A DNA stretch of 64,000 bases. It comes from Natrialba chahannaoensis JCM 10990 (lineage in GTDB: Archaea; Halobacteriota; Halobacteria; Halobacteriales; Natrialbaceae). The notes beneath the pieces are model-generated. The model saw only the letters and a program-made list of their open reading frames with translations. It did not search any database and was not told the DNA's origin. Position numbers and translations under genes: made by a program. Positions 1 to 8,780 of the stretch are shown here, in pieces (position 1 is the stretch's first letter; every line of letters begins with the position of its first letter). Location: contig NZ_AOIN01000099.1 of assembly GCF_000337135.1 (NCBI RefSeq), positions 64,224-128,223 on the forward strand, given 5' to 3'.

Positions 1-2
1 TC

Positions 3-626
3 GAGTTCCGGATGGATCTGGCTACCGAACCAGTCGCTGCACTCGAGTCGTACGACTCGACGTACGGAGAGACGGCCGATGCACTGCCGGTGCTGGCGAC
101 GAATCGCGCTGACTGGGAAGGCGGCGAGGCAGCGGACGACGAGGTGCGCCTGCGTGCGCTTGGCGAGGTGGCGAAACTGGATGCGGTACAGGCGATTGAC
201 ATCGAACTCGCGTCGCTACGTGACGGGACAGCCACAGCGCTCAGCAAGACGGCTGGTGAGCACGACGTGACCGTCGTGGCCTCTGCCCACGACTTCGAGG
301 AAACGCCCAGTGTCGCCGCGATGAGCGAAACGCTCACCGACGCCTGTCGATACGGCGACGTCGGCAAACTCGCCGTAACGGCGATGAACCGAAGCGATGC
401 ACTGGCGTTGCTGACCGTCACACACCAGCTCGCACAGGAAGGTGAGTACACCATCGCCACGATGGCAATGGGCGCTGCCGGGAGCCACACACGGGCTGTC
501 GCGCCGGTGTATGGCTCGCGAATCGGCTACGCGCCGGTCGACCCGGCGAAGGCGACTGCACCGGGCCAGTACGATCTCGAGACGCTCTCACGGCTGGTAA
601 CACAGTTAGAGCCGGTAGACGACTGA
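3..626 (+). CDS. aroD: 3-dehydroquinate dehydratase type I (5' end outside window)
   Basis: Converts 3-dehydroquinate to 3-dehydroshikimate in the shikimate pathway through a Schiff base. The open frame runs in from the window edge, and its first visible residues are EFRMD, the conserved strand of type I dehydratases, so the first Met in the window is internal. The catalytic His lies in SAHDFEETP and the Schiff-base Lys in DVGKLAVTAM. The C-terminal SRIGYAPVDPAKATAPGQ loop is also family-typical. Only roughly the first 20-25 residues are missing. The pathway context fits, with dehydroquinate synthase II 600 bp downstream and a trp operon nearby. Confidence 0.93.
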   Translation, partial: EFRMDLATEPVAALESYDSTYGETADALPVLATNRADWEGGEAADDEVRLRALGEVAKLDAVQAIDIELASLRDGTATALSKTAGEHDVTVVASAHDFEETPSVAAMSETLTDACRYGDVGKLAVTAMNRSDALALLTVTHQLAQEGEYTIATMAMGAAGSHTRAVAPVYGSRIGYAPVDPAKATAPGQYDLETLSRLVTQLEPVDD

Positions 627-729
627 GGTCGGCCGGTCTCACAGCGCCGAGACGGATAGCCGAGAGACTCGAGTGAACAGCAAACAGAATCGGAATGTTA
701 AGGAGTCGCCTCACATATCAGTACATACG

Positions 730-1167
730 ATGACATGGCTTCGTGCCCTCGTTGCCGGCGGCGTTTCTCTGTTCCTCCCCGGTGCCGGCCACGCGCTGAT
801 CCGTGACTGGATCCGCGCGCTCGTTTTCGGCGGACTGTTCATCGCTGCAGCAGTGATCTTTCTTCCGACCGGAGAGATTGCCGCGGCTGATTCGGTCTCC
901 GATAGCATGACTGCGGTCGCTACCGAGACAGATACGATTACACAGTTCCTCTTTTCCTTTATCGCCCTGTTCGCTGCGATCGACGCGACCTTCCGCGGAC
1001 TTGGCTTTCCACCTGGATCGAACGCCAACGCAGACGGTGAGGGTGGACCGTCCTGTCCGGAGTGTGGCAAGGAACTGGACGAGGACCTGACGTTCTGTCA
1101 CTGGTGTACGACGCGACTCGAACCGGTGGCTGATGCAGAGGCAGAAGCAGACGTGAACGCGAAGTAG
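730..1167 (+). CDS. Membrane protein with C-terminal zinc ribbon
   Basis: Protein of 145 residues with no recognised function. The N-terminal half has two close hydrophobic segments (about residues 5-25 and 27-45) and a third near 70-90. The C-terminus has a zinc ribbon with CPECG and CHWC knuckles, so one small zinc domain is probably tethered to the membrane on the cytoplasmic side. I chose the Met at 730 (MTWLRALVAGG) because an upstream in-frame Met would add a polar 19-residue tail with no sign of conservation. It lies downstream of aroD on the same strand, but the 100-bp gap makes an operon uncertain. Confidence 0.75.
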   Translation: MTWLRALVAGGVSLFLPGAGHALIRDWIRALVFGGLFIAAAVIFLPTGEIAAADSVSDSMTAVATETDTITQFLFSFIALFAAIDATFRGLGFPPGSNANADGEGGPSCPECGKELDEDLTFCHWCTTRLEPVADAEAEADVNAK

Positions 1168-1221
1168 GTCACACAGCCAAGCAGTGAACTGCCCAGGCAG
1201 TACCGCAGTCTCTCGGATTCG

Positions 1222-2502
1222 TTACTTCTCGATAATACTCTCCTCGACCGCTTCGCCGAAGTGACGCGCCGTATCCTCGTAGTACAGCAGGAGCTCGTCA
1301 CCGGCTGCGAGATCCGTCACGGCCTTTCGCCCGTCGCCGGTTGCAACCTTGATCGTCTCGGCGTTCTGGAGGAGTGTCTCGATGTGGTCGCCGTCGTCGG
1401 TTTCCAGGGCGACACGAAACATCGGTCGTTTCTCGATCTTGACCCGGCCGACGATTGCCTCGCGTGTGTTGCCGTTCGTATCGACGACCTGCACCTCGTC
1501 ACCGCTCTGGAGCTCCGAGAGGTACTTCGTCCCGCCCTCTGGCGTCCGCACGTAGGCGTGGACCGCACCCGCGTTGACCCGGAACGGACGCGAGGCAACG
1601 TACGGCGACTCGGCCGTCTCTGCGTGGACGAAGACGAGGCCGCGACTCATCGATCCGACGAGCATTCCCTCGTCGTGTTCGAGGAGGCTCCCGGTGTCGA
1701 CACAGACTCGGTCTGCGCTGCCGATCTGCTCGACGTCGGTCACCTCGGCGTACTGGAGGTCGAGCGACTCGCGTTCTGACTCGTCCCGAACCTCGACCGT
1801 CCGTCTGATCTCGTCGGGATCATCGGAATCGAGGAGGACCGCATCGGAGCCGAGTTCGAGCGTTTCGAAGGCGGTTTTAGCCTCTTCGGCACTGGTAACG
1901 CCAGCAACGAGATCTGTCTCCTCACCGATCCGAGCGATCAGATTCTCGAGTGGGATGATCGTCCAGTCCTCGCCGATGACGATGGTGTACTCACCCTCCT
2001 CGGCGGCGGCTTCGGCGAACGCCTCGTACTCGGTGTCGAGGATGCGGACGTAGGCACCGCGCTCGATACCCTCATCGCCGTCGCGACGCAGTGTCGAGAG
2101 GTCGGCCGACCCGGAGAAGTCGTTCGGCAGGTCGATCGTGGCGTCGCCCTCGCCGTCCTTACCGACGATGACGGCGTCGGCGGCTGTGCCGTTGTCTCTC
2201 TTCGAGGTGGTGACATCGACATCGAGGTTCTCGGCATCGTCGACGTTGTCGATCTCCTCGAGTTCGTCGGCATCGGAACTCGCAGCGTCGGTGCCGGCCT
2301 CGGCGTCGTCGACCAGCGTCACGTCGCCGTCAGTACGGAACGCAGCGACGTTGATGTCGCCAAGTTCGCGGACGCGTTCGACATCCTCCTCGTCAACCAG
2401 TACCCAGTCCGCGCCGGCCTCGAGTGCGGCCGTGATGCGGGCACGACGGTCGTCCCAGTCGCCGACGGTATCGTCAGCTTTGATCCAGACGGATCGTGTC
2501 AT
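1222..2502 (-). CDS. aroB': 3-dehydroquinate synthase II
   Basis: Archaeal-type enzyme that makes 3-dehydroquinate from 2-amino-3,7-dideoxy-D-threo-hept-6-ulosonate by NAD-dependent oxidative deamination and cyclisation. This bypasses DAHP synthase and AroB. The N-terminus MTRSVWIKADDTVGDWDDR and the C-terminal half (VCVDTGSLLEHDEGMLVGS, then SRPFRVNAGAVHAY) match the family. At 426 residues it is somewhat long because of an acidic, low-complexity insert around residues 70-110 (EAGTDAASSDADELEE). The start at 2502 is preferred to a Met 24 codons upstream, whose extension is basic and unlike haloarchaeal proteins. Its partner ADTH synthase is at 7953-8756. Confidence 0.93.
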   Translation of the reverse strand: MTRSVWIKADDTVGDWDDRRARITAALEAGADWVLVDEEDVERVRELGDINVAAFRTDGDVTLVDDAEAGTDAASSDADELEEIDNVDDAENLDVDVTTSKRDNGTAADAVIVGKDGEGDATIDLPNDFSGSADLSTLRRDGDEGIERGAYVRILDTEYEAFAEAAAEEGEYTIVIGEDWTIIPLENLIARIGEETDLVAGVTSAEEAKTAFETLELGSDAVLLDSDDPDEIRRTVEVRDESERESLDLQYAEVTDVEQIGSADRVCVDTGSLLEHDEGMLVGSMSRGLVFVHAETAESPYVASRPFRVNAGAVHAYVRTPEGGTKYLSELQSGDEVQVVDTNGNTREAIVGRVKIEKRPMFRVALETDDGDHIETLLQNAETIKVATGDGRKAVTDLAAGDELLLYYEDTARHFGEAVEESIIEK

Positions 2503-2708
2503 GACTCGACGGTCGAAGGGAACTGGCTTGAACGTGGCGGATCTGGCAGGCGATGTCGATGAGCGACGCCTCACTTCGGCGAAAGCGATCGTGTCGGAAG
2601 CGTGTACTGACGACCCGGTTATCCCGGTCGTAGAATTGTACTGATAGTATCGATAGTATCGATACTTTCGTAGAAGTAACTAATATCTTCCCGTGCGATA
2701 GTTCAATC

Positions 2709-3380
2709 ATGGGTCAGCGCCAGTTCGAACCCGACGACGCGGACGCGACGACCGCCCCAGCCGAGACGGACACCACGGCTGCCGCGGACGTAACCGACGA
2801 CTCCCTCATCACCGTCGACGAGGCCATCGACCGGCTGGACGCCGACGCACTCGGCCCGGTCGCCCACGCAGCGTTCGCCCACGCGGGCGAACTGGCAACA
2901 CTCGAGTACGGCCGTCCCGCTGCCGTCCTGGGTGCGGTCCGACTCGCGAGTCGGCGCAGCCGGCACGCGACACTCGAGTGCGAGCGACTCGCGGCTGTGT
3001 TCGATACGGACCCCGACGCGGTGTCGGGAGCCGACGCAGCCATTGCGAGCACGCTGACCCCACCCGCTGACGCGTCGACGATTCGTACCCTCCGCCGGCG
3101 ACTCATCATTGTCGAGGAGTCGCTGGCCACAGCGCGCGCTGCCGAATCGGAAGCAGTGCCGAGCCCTCATCACACCACGCAGTGGAGTCCGACGTTCGCC
3201 GACGCAGCGCCCTGGCTGCTCGGCCGTATGGAGGCCGCTACAACACACTGTGAGAACGCCGCCCCGTTCGGACTTGACGAGGATGGGTTACAGGCCCACG
3301 CCGACCGACTGCGTGCGGATCTCGAGTTCGCCCGGCTCGGGACGACACTCGCGACACTGGTGTCGCAGCGCCGAAGATAG
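2709..3380 (+). CDS. Haloarchaeal protein of unknown function
   Basis: Acidic, Ala-rich protein of 223 residues, divergent from the dehydroquinate synthase gene. I do not recognise a named domain. After an acidic Thr/Ala/Asp-rich N-terminus (about 30 residues) it looks all-helical and soluble: no signal peptide, no membrane segment, no Cys pairs. GC-rich third positions and strong acidity support real coding. The 206-bp divergent intergenic region contains the direct repeat ATAGTATCG at 2645-2662 followed by AT-rich sequence, likely holding one or both promoters. Confidence 0.7.
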   Translation: MGQRQFEPDDADATTAPAETDTTAAADVTDDSLITVDEAIDRLDADALGPVAHAAFAHAGELATLEYGRPAAVLGAVRLASRRSRHATLECERLAAVFDTDPDAVSGADAAIASTLTPPADASTIRTLRRRLIIVEESLATARAAESEAVPSPHHTTQWSPTFADAAPWLLGRMEAATTHCENAAPFGLDEDGLQAHADRLRADLEFARLGTTLATLVSQRRR

Positions 3381-3451
3381 TGTGAGTAGCAACGAGAAAA
3401 ACGAGACTGCACGCGATGTGATTGGGACACTGAGACGTGCTACGAGTTGTT

Positions 3452-4372
3452 CTATTGGTCCAGATCCGAAAGTTTGTGCTTGAATGCCCGATACGCGTTG
3501 TCACCCTGTTCGGTGAGTGAGACGACTCGGCGACGACCCATGGATTCGATCGTGACGTAGCCGTCGGCTTCGAGCGGGTCCAGCACGTGTGTATCGAGGA
3601 CGCGAAACGCGCCCTTGTCCTCCCCGGTTCGCTCGTCAGGAGAGCGCCGGTCCGCCATGAACGAGAGGCCACGGTCGCGGCCGAACTCGATGAGATCTTT
3701 CTTCTTCGGTGGCGCGGTCCGGTCGTCGTGGTAGCCGTCCCACGAGGCTGGATCGCGAAGGAAGCCCATGATGGCGACCTGATCCGTCGTCGGCGAATCG
3801 ATCGGGTACGTCGGCAGCCGATCGATTTCGTCAATCCCCATCGAGGACGGCTCACTCGTCCCGTCGTGGGCGTACGATTCTGGTTCGACGTAGAACGCGT
3901 GCGCATCGGTTGAGACGTCCATACAGGCCATCGTCGCCCCAATTGCGGCGATTGTCCCGCCGCCGGAGACATTGACTGACACGTCGTCAGCGGCGTGGTT
4001 CGAAGCAATCGTCGTCACGGCACCCAGGACCGCGTAGACATCCGTAAGATCACAGGACCACGTCCGAACATCAGGCACGATAGACTCGAGTTCCTCGCGC
4101 AACTCGTCGTGGTACGTGGCTGGTGGACCGTTGGCGTCGGGAGGGGTCGCGGTGTCGGCGGACGCGCTAGAACTGGGGGCGGAGTGGTCCCTGGAAGCGG
4201 TCGATTCGGGACCCGGAACCGGCGATTCGCTCGTCTTGCCGCGATCTGTCAGCGACCCACCGTCGTGTTCGAGGAGATAGACGAGGTCGGCGCGCTGGCG
4301 ACGAATCGGCTCGACGATCCGGTCGTACTCGTAGCCCAGCGGCACGATGTGCACTCGCTTGACGACGTCCAT
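3452..4372 (-). CDS. DUF6293 (HFX_2341-type) regulator: Rossmann-like sensor plus winged helix
   Basis: Protein of 306 residues. The N-terminal part starts MDVVKRVHIVPLGYEYDRI and contains VNVSGGGTIAAIGATMAC, a Rossmann-like ligand fold resembling CARF-type sensors. The C-terminal 80 residues (RVLDTHVLDPLEADGYVTIESMGRRRVVSLTEQG) form a winged helix of the kind found in DUF6293/HFX_2341 haloarchaeal regulators. A Ser/Ala-rich linker near residues 50-75 (APSSSASADTATPPD) is probably a loop expansion. No CRISPR or toxin genes are adjacent, so a role in nucleotide second-messenger sensing is inference only. Confidence 0.8.
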   Translation of the reverse strand: MDVVKRVHIVPLGYEYDRIVEPIRRQRADLVYLLEHDGGSLTDRGKTSESPVPGPESTASRDHSAPSSSASADTATPPDANGPPATYHDELREELESIVPDVRTWSCDLTDVYAVLGAVTTIASNHAADDVSVNVSGGGTIAAIGATMACMDVSTDAHAFYVEPESYAHDGTSEPSSMGIDEIDRLPTYPIDSPTTDQVAIMGFLRDPASWDGYHDDRTAPPKKKDLIEFGRDRGLSFMADRRSPDERTGEDKGAFRVLDTHVLDPLEADGYVTIESMGRRRVVSLTEQGDNAYRAFKHKLSDLDQ

Positions 4373-4501
4373 ACGCCGACAACGACCCCCTCCGAAATAA
4401 CACCTGTCGAATCAGTGGACTCTCACAGGGACCAACGGCCGGCTCGCGTGGAGCGGGTCACGACGAAACGTTCAGAACCGTCGCGTTCGTACGTCCACGC
4501 A

Positions 4502-5203
4502 ATGGCAGCTTACGACGCGATCTATTTCGATCTCGACAGCACTCTCTGCGACCCCATCCAGGATCCGGACACCCTCCTCGCTGGCACGTTCGAGGACGCC
4601 GGTATCGAGCCGTTCTGCACGCCCGCCGACCTGCGAGCCGCAATTCCCGACCTTCCAACAGCCGAAACCGCCCGCGAGTTCTACGAATCGCTCTTCTCAA
4701 CCGTCGCCACACAGGCCGATTCACACGTACAGGACCAACTCGGCTCCGATGGCGCAACGGAACTCGCTGCAGCCTACCTCGAGCGTAAGGACCCGACCGC
4801 CGTCGAGTTTCGTCCCGGCGCGAAGGCTGCACTCGAGTTTGCCCGCGAACAGGGGCCGGTCGGCCTGATCACGAACGGCGGTCGCGAGACCCAGACACAG
4901 AAGCTCCGTGCACTGGATATCGAGGATGCATTTGACGTTCGCGTCTTTACAGATCCGGCGGCGGGAATCTTCCCGAAGCCGGACACTGCGCCGTTCGAGT
5001 ACGCACTCCGGGCACTCGAGGCGACACCGGAAACGGCAGTCCATATCGGGGATTCGTTGCACGCGGACGTCGGCGGTGCGAACACAATGGGGCTCGACTC
5101 GGCCTGGATCGAACTTGAGGATCAGGTTCAACACGGCGATCCAACCGTCCACCAGCCGACGTACGAACTGTCGACGCTGGAGTCGTTCGAGACGATTTTC
5201 TGA
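4502..5203 (+). CDS. HAD-family hydrolase (subfamily IA)
   Basis: Soluble phosphatase-like enzyme of 233 residues. Motif I is FDLDSTLCD with the Asp nucleophile and the general acid/base Asp two residues on. Motif II is LITNGG, the motif III Lys is in FPKPDTAPFEYAL, and motif IV is HIGDSLHADVGGAN. The helical cap between residues 20 and 90 makes it class C1. The start at 4502 (MAAYDAIYFDLD) places motif I at the usual position; the longer open frame upstream runs through the reverse-strand neighbour and lacks coding character. The substrate cannot be told from sequence; phosphoglycolate- or haloacid-like relatives are possible. Confidence 0.9.
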   Translation: MAAYDAIYFDLDSTLCDPIQDPDTLLAGTFEDAGIEPFCTPADLRAAIPDLPTAETAREFYESLFSTVATQADSHVQDQLGSDGATELAAAYLERKDPTAVEFRPGAKAALEFAREQGPVGLITNGGRETQTQKLRALDIEDAFDVRVFTDPAAGIFPKPDTAPFEYALRALEATPETAVHIGDSLHADVGGANTMGLDSAWIELEDQVQHGDPTVHQPTYELSTLESFETIF

Positions 5204-5246
5204 GCTTGTGGCGTGTTCGACGGGTTGTGAATTCTGCGTGACCTGC

Positions 5247-5867
5247 CTATTCAAGAAGGTCCGTGTGGACCACTGCCCGGTACTGGCTGTCGGTTGCGTC
5301 CCGCAAACGGGTTAGGAGGGCGGCTGCGTCGGTGAACGACGCGGGGAGTTCGAACGGGTCGTCTGGCTGCTCGTCACGTTGCTTGCACAGTTTGGTGAAC
5401 GCGAGCAGTCGGTCGTCGGTGCCGGGACGGGCGTAGACGGTGGCAATGTCGGCCGCCCTGTCGCCATCACGGGTCGTATTGTCGCTGGAGTCAGTGCTGC
5501 CACCCGCTTCCGCTTCATCTTCATCTTCACCTCCGTCTCCGTCAGCACCCACCTGCTCGTGCCAGTGATCGATAATCGGTTCAACGGCAAGGCGCGTCCG
5601 GCGCTTCTGTTCGGCTAGATCCGCGGCATCGATGCCGGCGTCACCGAGCACGTCGTCGAAGACATCCTGCAGTTCCTCGGTTTCCTCCTCGACGTACGGC
5701 GCGTCCGCTTCGGCCTCGATTAGTTGCACGAAGGCCGCTACCTCCTCTCGGCGGACAGCGACGGGGTAGACGAAGTCGTGCGTCTCTTTAGAGAGCGTAT
5801 AGGATTGCCCCTCGACGCCCTGTTCGCCCGGGCCGGACGAGCCGAGCATCAGATCGAGTATTCCCAT
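5247..5867 (-). CDS. Acidic haloarchaeal protein of unknown function
   Basis: Protein of 206 residues, starting MGILDLMLGSSGPGEQ. Two moderately conserved-looking parts (residues 20-105 and 150-206) are separated by an Asp/Glu/Gly/Ser-rich linker (DGDGGEDEDEAEAGG). The N-terminal part is predicted helical with a QKRRTRLAVEPIIDHW segment. No catalytic motif, membrane segment or Cys was seen. The start at 5867 gives a natural N-terminus; the upstream extension in frame reads through a simple-sequence heptamer repeat. Confidence 0.65.
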   Translation of the reverse strand: MGILDLMLGSSGPGEQGVEGQSYTLSKETHDFVYPVAVRREEVAAFVQLIEAEADAPYVEEETEELQDVFDDVLGDAGIDAADLAEQKRRTRLAVEPIIDHWHEQVGADGDGGEDEDEAEAGGSTDSSDNTTRDGDRAADIATVYARPGTDDRLLAFTKLCKQRDEQPDDPFELPASFTDAAALLTRLRDATDSQYRAVVHTDLLE

Positions 5868-5932
5868 GTCTAGAACAGGTCCACAGCGCCGAATAAGTGT
5901 TCCGCGCTTCGATTTCCGGTGTCCAGTTGCCG

Positions 5933-5974
5933 GTTTCAAGTTTCAGGTTTCTGGTTTCCGATTTCCAGTTCCCG
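5933..5974. repeat. Degenerate 7-bp tandem repeat (GTTTCNN), six units
   Basis: Six consecutive heptamers of the type GTTTCAA, GTTTCAG, GTTTCTG, GTTTCCG, ATTTCCA, GTTCCCG. It lies in the short intergenic region between two genes that converge or face away here and is not coding in any convincing frame. Confidence 0.8.
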
Positions 5975-6026
5975 GGGTCCGGTCTCGTCCAACGTAACAG
6001 TGACAGCAGACAGCCAGACGAACACG

Positions 6027-6599
6027 CTACCACTCATCGCCCAGCGCCGCCTTTACACCACCATAGCCGCTCGCAGACGACCACGTCCGGCCACTCTCGA
6101 CGTGCTCGACCTCGTACTCGCCGCCGCACACTCCGCATCGGTAGCCATCCGGCGCACGAACCGGCTTCGACGCCTGATGCCGTTTCGCCGCCCACTCGCA
6201 GTCACTTCCGAGACAGCGCAGCACGTACCGCGGCTCCGAAAACGACCGACAGTGTCGTGGCGCATTCAGGTCAGCCGCACGCTCGCGAAATCGCGGCCCG
6301 TGTCCCGACTCCCCGAACTGCTGGTACTCCCAGGCGTGGACGAGTTCGTGCCTGACGACCCCGGCGAACTCCGGCCACTCGTAGCGCTCGTACGCCCGCC
6401 GCGCCAGCACGATCGTTGCTTCCTCACAATCCGCCCGCCAACGACAGAGTCCAGCCCGACGCTTGGCCCGCGCAGAGACGTCCCACTCGAGTGCAGACAG
6501 GTCGAGCGTCAGGTTGGTGCCGGCGACGACTTCGCGGGCGTGGATCCGTGCCCGGGCGATGATCTCGTCGTCGATCGTGAGCTGTTCGCCGTCGGTCAC
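6027..6599 (-). CDS. SprT-like zinc metalloprotease
   Basis: Protein of 190 residues related to the SprT/Spartan family. The zincin signature is VRHELVHAWEYQ (HExxH) with a downstream His in GESGHGPRFRERA as third ligand. A C-terminal zinc ribbon follows, with CLGSDC and CGVCGGEY. Spartan proteins cleave DNA-protein crosslinks; the function of archaeal members is not settled. No ATG lies near the conserved start, so I used a GTG at 6599 giving VTDGEQLTIDDEII. The longer ORF upstream would read through a GATGG-type simple repeat (about 6650-6710). Confidence 0.85.
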   Translation of the reverse strand: MTDGEQLTIDDEIIARARIHAREVVAGTNLTLDLSALEWDVSARAKRRAGLCRWRADCEEATIVLARRAYERYEWPEFAGVVRHELVHAWEYQQFGESGHGPRFRERAADLNAPRHCRSFSEPRYVLRCLGSDCEWAAKRHQASKPVRAPDGYRCGVCGGEYEVEHVESGRTWSSASGYGGVKAALGDEW

Positions 6600-6817
6600 G
6601 TCTACGGGCTGGGAACGCAGACGGAGACTGAAATTCTTCCGGTCTGACGGATGGAAATGGTGGATAGTAGATGGGAGATGATGGACGGAGGACGGTGGAT
6701 AGTGAACACGACGCGGTTCGCAGGGTTGAGCGTAACGGATGGCGAGGGATCGACGAACACATTGCGACCACGACCGCGGTCGGTGCGCCTTTTGCCTTTC
6801 ACAGCGACCGCCACAGC

Positions 6818-7816
6818 ATGAACGACCTCGCAATTCCGGAACCGCGGGAGCCGGGTTCGAGTGAGTTGATCCAGCCTGCGGCACTGGTGCTCCCAGCTGT
6901 CGCGGAGCCCCCGCTGACCGAGCGCCGACCCTGGCTTGAGCGCGCCGACATCGTCGACGCGCTCTCGATCACCGGTGGGAAAACGCCAGTCTACCTGACG
7001 GCCGACGATGTGGCGATCACGACGACCGGCATTGGCAAGAGCGACGCGGCGACGACCGTGACGGCGCTGCTCGCCTCGCCTGAAATCGACCTCTCGGCCG
7101 CCTACGTTGTCTCAGCGGGGATCGCAGGCGGGCCGCCTGAACGGATCGCACTCGGCTCCGTCGCCGTCGCCGACGCGGTGGTCGACTGGGATCGAAAACA
7201 CCGCTGGGATCGGGCGACAGGTGCGGATCATGAGTCGCAGGCGGGTCACACGGCTCGTCCCGAATCCAACGAGGGGAGCGACAACCCCGACGCCAGGCTC
7301 GATCTCCTCGCCTACCGACCGCACGACTACGTTCACCACCTTGACGACACGCTCGTCGATACCGCCTGCAAGGCTGCCGACGATGTCTCACTCCAAACAG
7401 ATGCCGACGTGCGGACGTATCAGGCCAGCTACCCGGACGCACCTGCGTCCGGACCCGCTGTCGAACGCGGCCCGACCGTCTGCGGCGACGAGTTCTGGCA
7501 CGGCCCGCGCTACGCCCGCGAAGTCGAGTGGCTCTGTGACGCCTACGGCGTCTCGCCCTACCTGACGACCCAGATGGAGGATGCCGCGACGGCGACGGCA
7601 CTCGAGCGCTTCGGCCTGCTCAATCGGTATCTGAGCGTGCGCGCCGTGGCGAACTACGACCGCGCAGCGCCCGGCCAGTCGGTCGAGGAGAGTTTCGACG
7701 GGAACGAGGCGAGTCTGGCGCTGGCGCTCGATAACGCGGCCCGTGTGGGCGGTGCAATTGTGGACGAACTTGTCGAGAGCGACCCACTCGAGATCAAGCC
7801 AAAAAACGGCGTTTGA
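6818..7816 (+). CDS. Purine nucleoside permease (NUP)-like protein
   Basis: Protein of 332 residues matching the NUP family, which shares the nucleoside phosphorylase fold. Diagnostic stretches are VVSAGIAGGPPERIALGSVA, DEFWHGPRYAREVEWLC, TTQMEDAATATALERFG and LSVRAVANYDRAAPG. The family name comes from a yeast nucleoside transport phenotype, but there are no clear transmembrane helices here, so an enzymatic or binding role on purine nucleosides is as likely as transport. A hydrophilic loop at about residues 128-155 (GADHESQAGHTARPESNEGS) looks like a lineage-specific insertion. ATG at 6818 gives the natural N-terminus. Confidence 0.8.
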   Translation: MNDLAIPEPREPGSSELIQPAALVLPAVAEPPLTERRPWLERADIVDALSITGGKTPVYLTADDVAITTTGIGKSDAATTVTALLASPEIDLSAAYVVSAGIAGGPPERIALGSVAVADAVVDWDRKHRWDRATGADHESQAGHTARPESNEGSDNPDARLDLLAYRPHDYVHHLDDTLVDTACKAADDVSLQTDADVRTYQASYPDAPASGPAVERGPTVCGDEFWHGPRYAREVEWLCDAYGVSPYLTTQMEDAATATALERFGLLNRYLSVRAVANYDRAAPGQSVEESFDGNEASLALALDNAARVGGAIVDELVESDPLEIKPKNGV

Positions 7817-7952
7817 GTGGCGAGTGTGACGAGCACAACGGGCGTGACGAGACGTTGAGGGCGATGGGAGCGACGAGAGCGCCAACAGTCCGAGAAGAAC
7901 AGTAGCCAAACGTAGCGAGCGGTGGCCGTGGAGCCGAGTCAGTGCTCAGTGC

Positions 7953-8756
7953 TCAGTGTTCGACTTCAATCGCGAGCCCGGCCTCTGCGAGTGCATCCTC
8001 CGTCGACAGATCGTCGTGAACGACACCGGAGACGGCGCGAGTGATAGCCTCTGGGTTCTCGTGCTGGAAGATCGACCGGCCCATTGAGACGCCAGACCCC
8101 CCGGCGTCCATCACGCCGCGGACCATCTCAACCGTCTCGCGGTCAGTGCCCTTCGAGCCGCCGGCGATGACGACCGGTAAACGAGTCGACTCGACGACGT
8201 GCTGGAAACTCTCTGCGTCGCCGCTGTAGCCAGTTTTCACGATGTCAGCGCCGACCTCTTCGGCGAGGCGGACCGCGTGACCGAGTGCCTCTGGATCCTC
8301 AGAGTCAACATCCGGGCCGCGGGCGTAGGCCATCGCAAGCACCGGAATCCCGAACTGGTCTGCCTTGCGAGTCAGGTCTGCAAGCTGACTGGTCTGTTCG
8401 GGTTCGTACTCAGAGCCGACGTTGATGTGGAAGGAGACGGCGTCGGCACCGGCACGAATCGCTTCTTCGACGGTTCCGGTCAGGCGTTTATCCTGCTCGT
8501 CTGGGCCGATCGTCGTCGAACCGTTGAGATGGACGATGTAACCCTTGCCGTTCGTGTTGTCGTGAACACGTGGGGCGATTCCCTTCTGCGTGAGGACGGC
8601 GTCCGCGCCGCCGCGGGTGACGCCGTCGATGGTCGATTCGATATCCTTCAGTCCCTGAACAGCTCCCATCGTGAGGCCGTGGTCCATCGGGATAATTACG
8701 TACGAGTCGTCTGTTCCGATCCGATTCAGTCGTGCTGTGAGTCCTGCTGTAGTCAT
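7953..8756 (-). CDS. aroA': 2-amino-3,7-dideoxy-D-threo-hept-6-ulosonate (ADTH) synthase
   Basis: Class I aldolase-fold enzyme of 267 residues that condenses aspartate semialdehyde with a 6-deoxy-5-ketofructose phosphate species to ADTH, the first dedicated step of the archaeal dehydroquinate route. Markers are IIPMDHGLTMGAVQGLKDI, the Schiff-base Lys in ADIVKTGYSGD, and VVIAGGSKGTDRETVE with VSMGRSIFQHENP as phosphate-binding loops. It starts 24 bp after the trpA stop and is probably the last gene of the trpCBA operon, linking precursor supply to tryptophan synthesis. The last 25 bp include a CAGTGCT heptamer repeated about three times (7940-7962). Confidence 0.94.
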   Translation of the reverse strand: MTTAGLTARLNRIGTDDSYVIIPMDHGLTMGAVQGLKDIESTIDGVTRGGADAVLTQKGIAPRVHDNTNGKGYIVHLNGSTTIGPDEQDKRLTGTVEEAIRAGADAVSFHINVGSEYEPEQTSQLADLTRKADQFGIPVLAMAYARGPDVDSEDPEALGHAVRLAEEVGADIVKTGYSGDAESFQHVVESTRLPVVIAGGSKGTDRETVEMVRGVMDAGGSGVSMGRSIFQHENPEAITRAVSGVVHDDLSTEDALAEAGLAIEVEH

Positions 8757-8780
8757 TGCGAGTGTATAGCAAACTTGCGG

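Noticed and set aside
7940..7962. CAGTGCT heptamer repeated about three times as a regulatory element
   Set aside because: It sits just at the 3' end of aroA', is too short and has no partner; probably simple-sequence noise.
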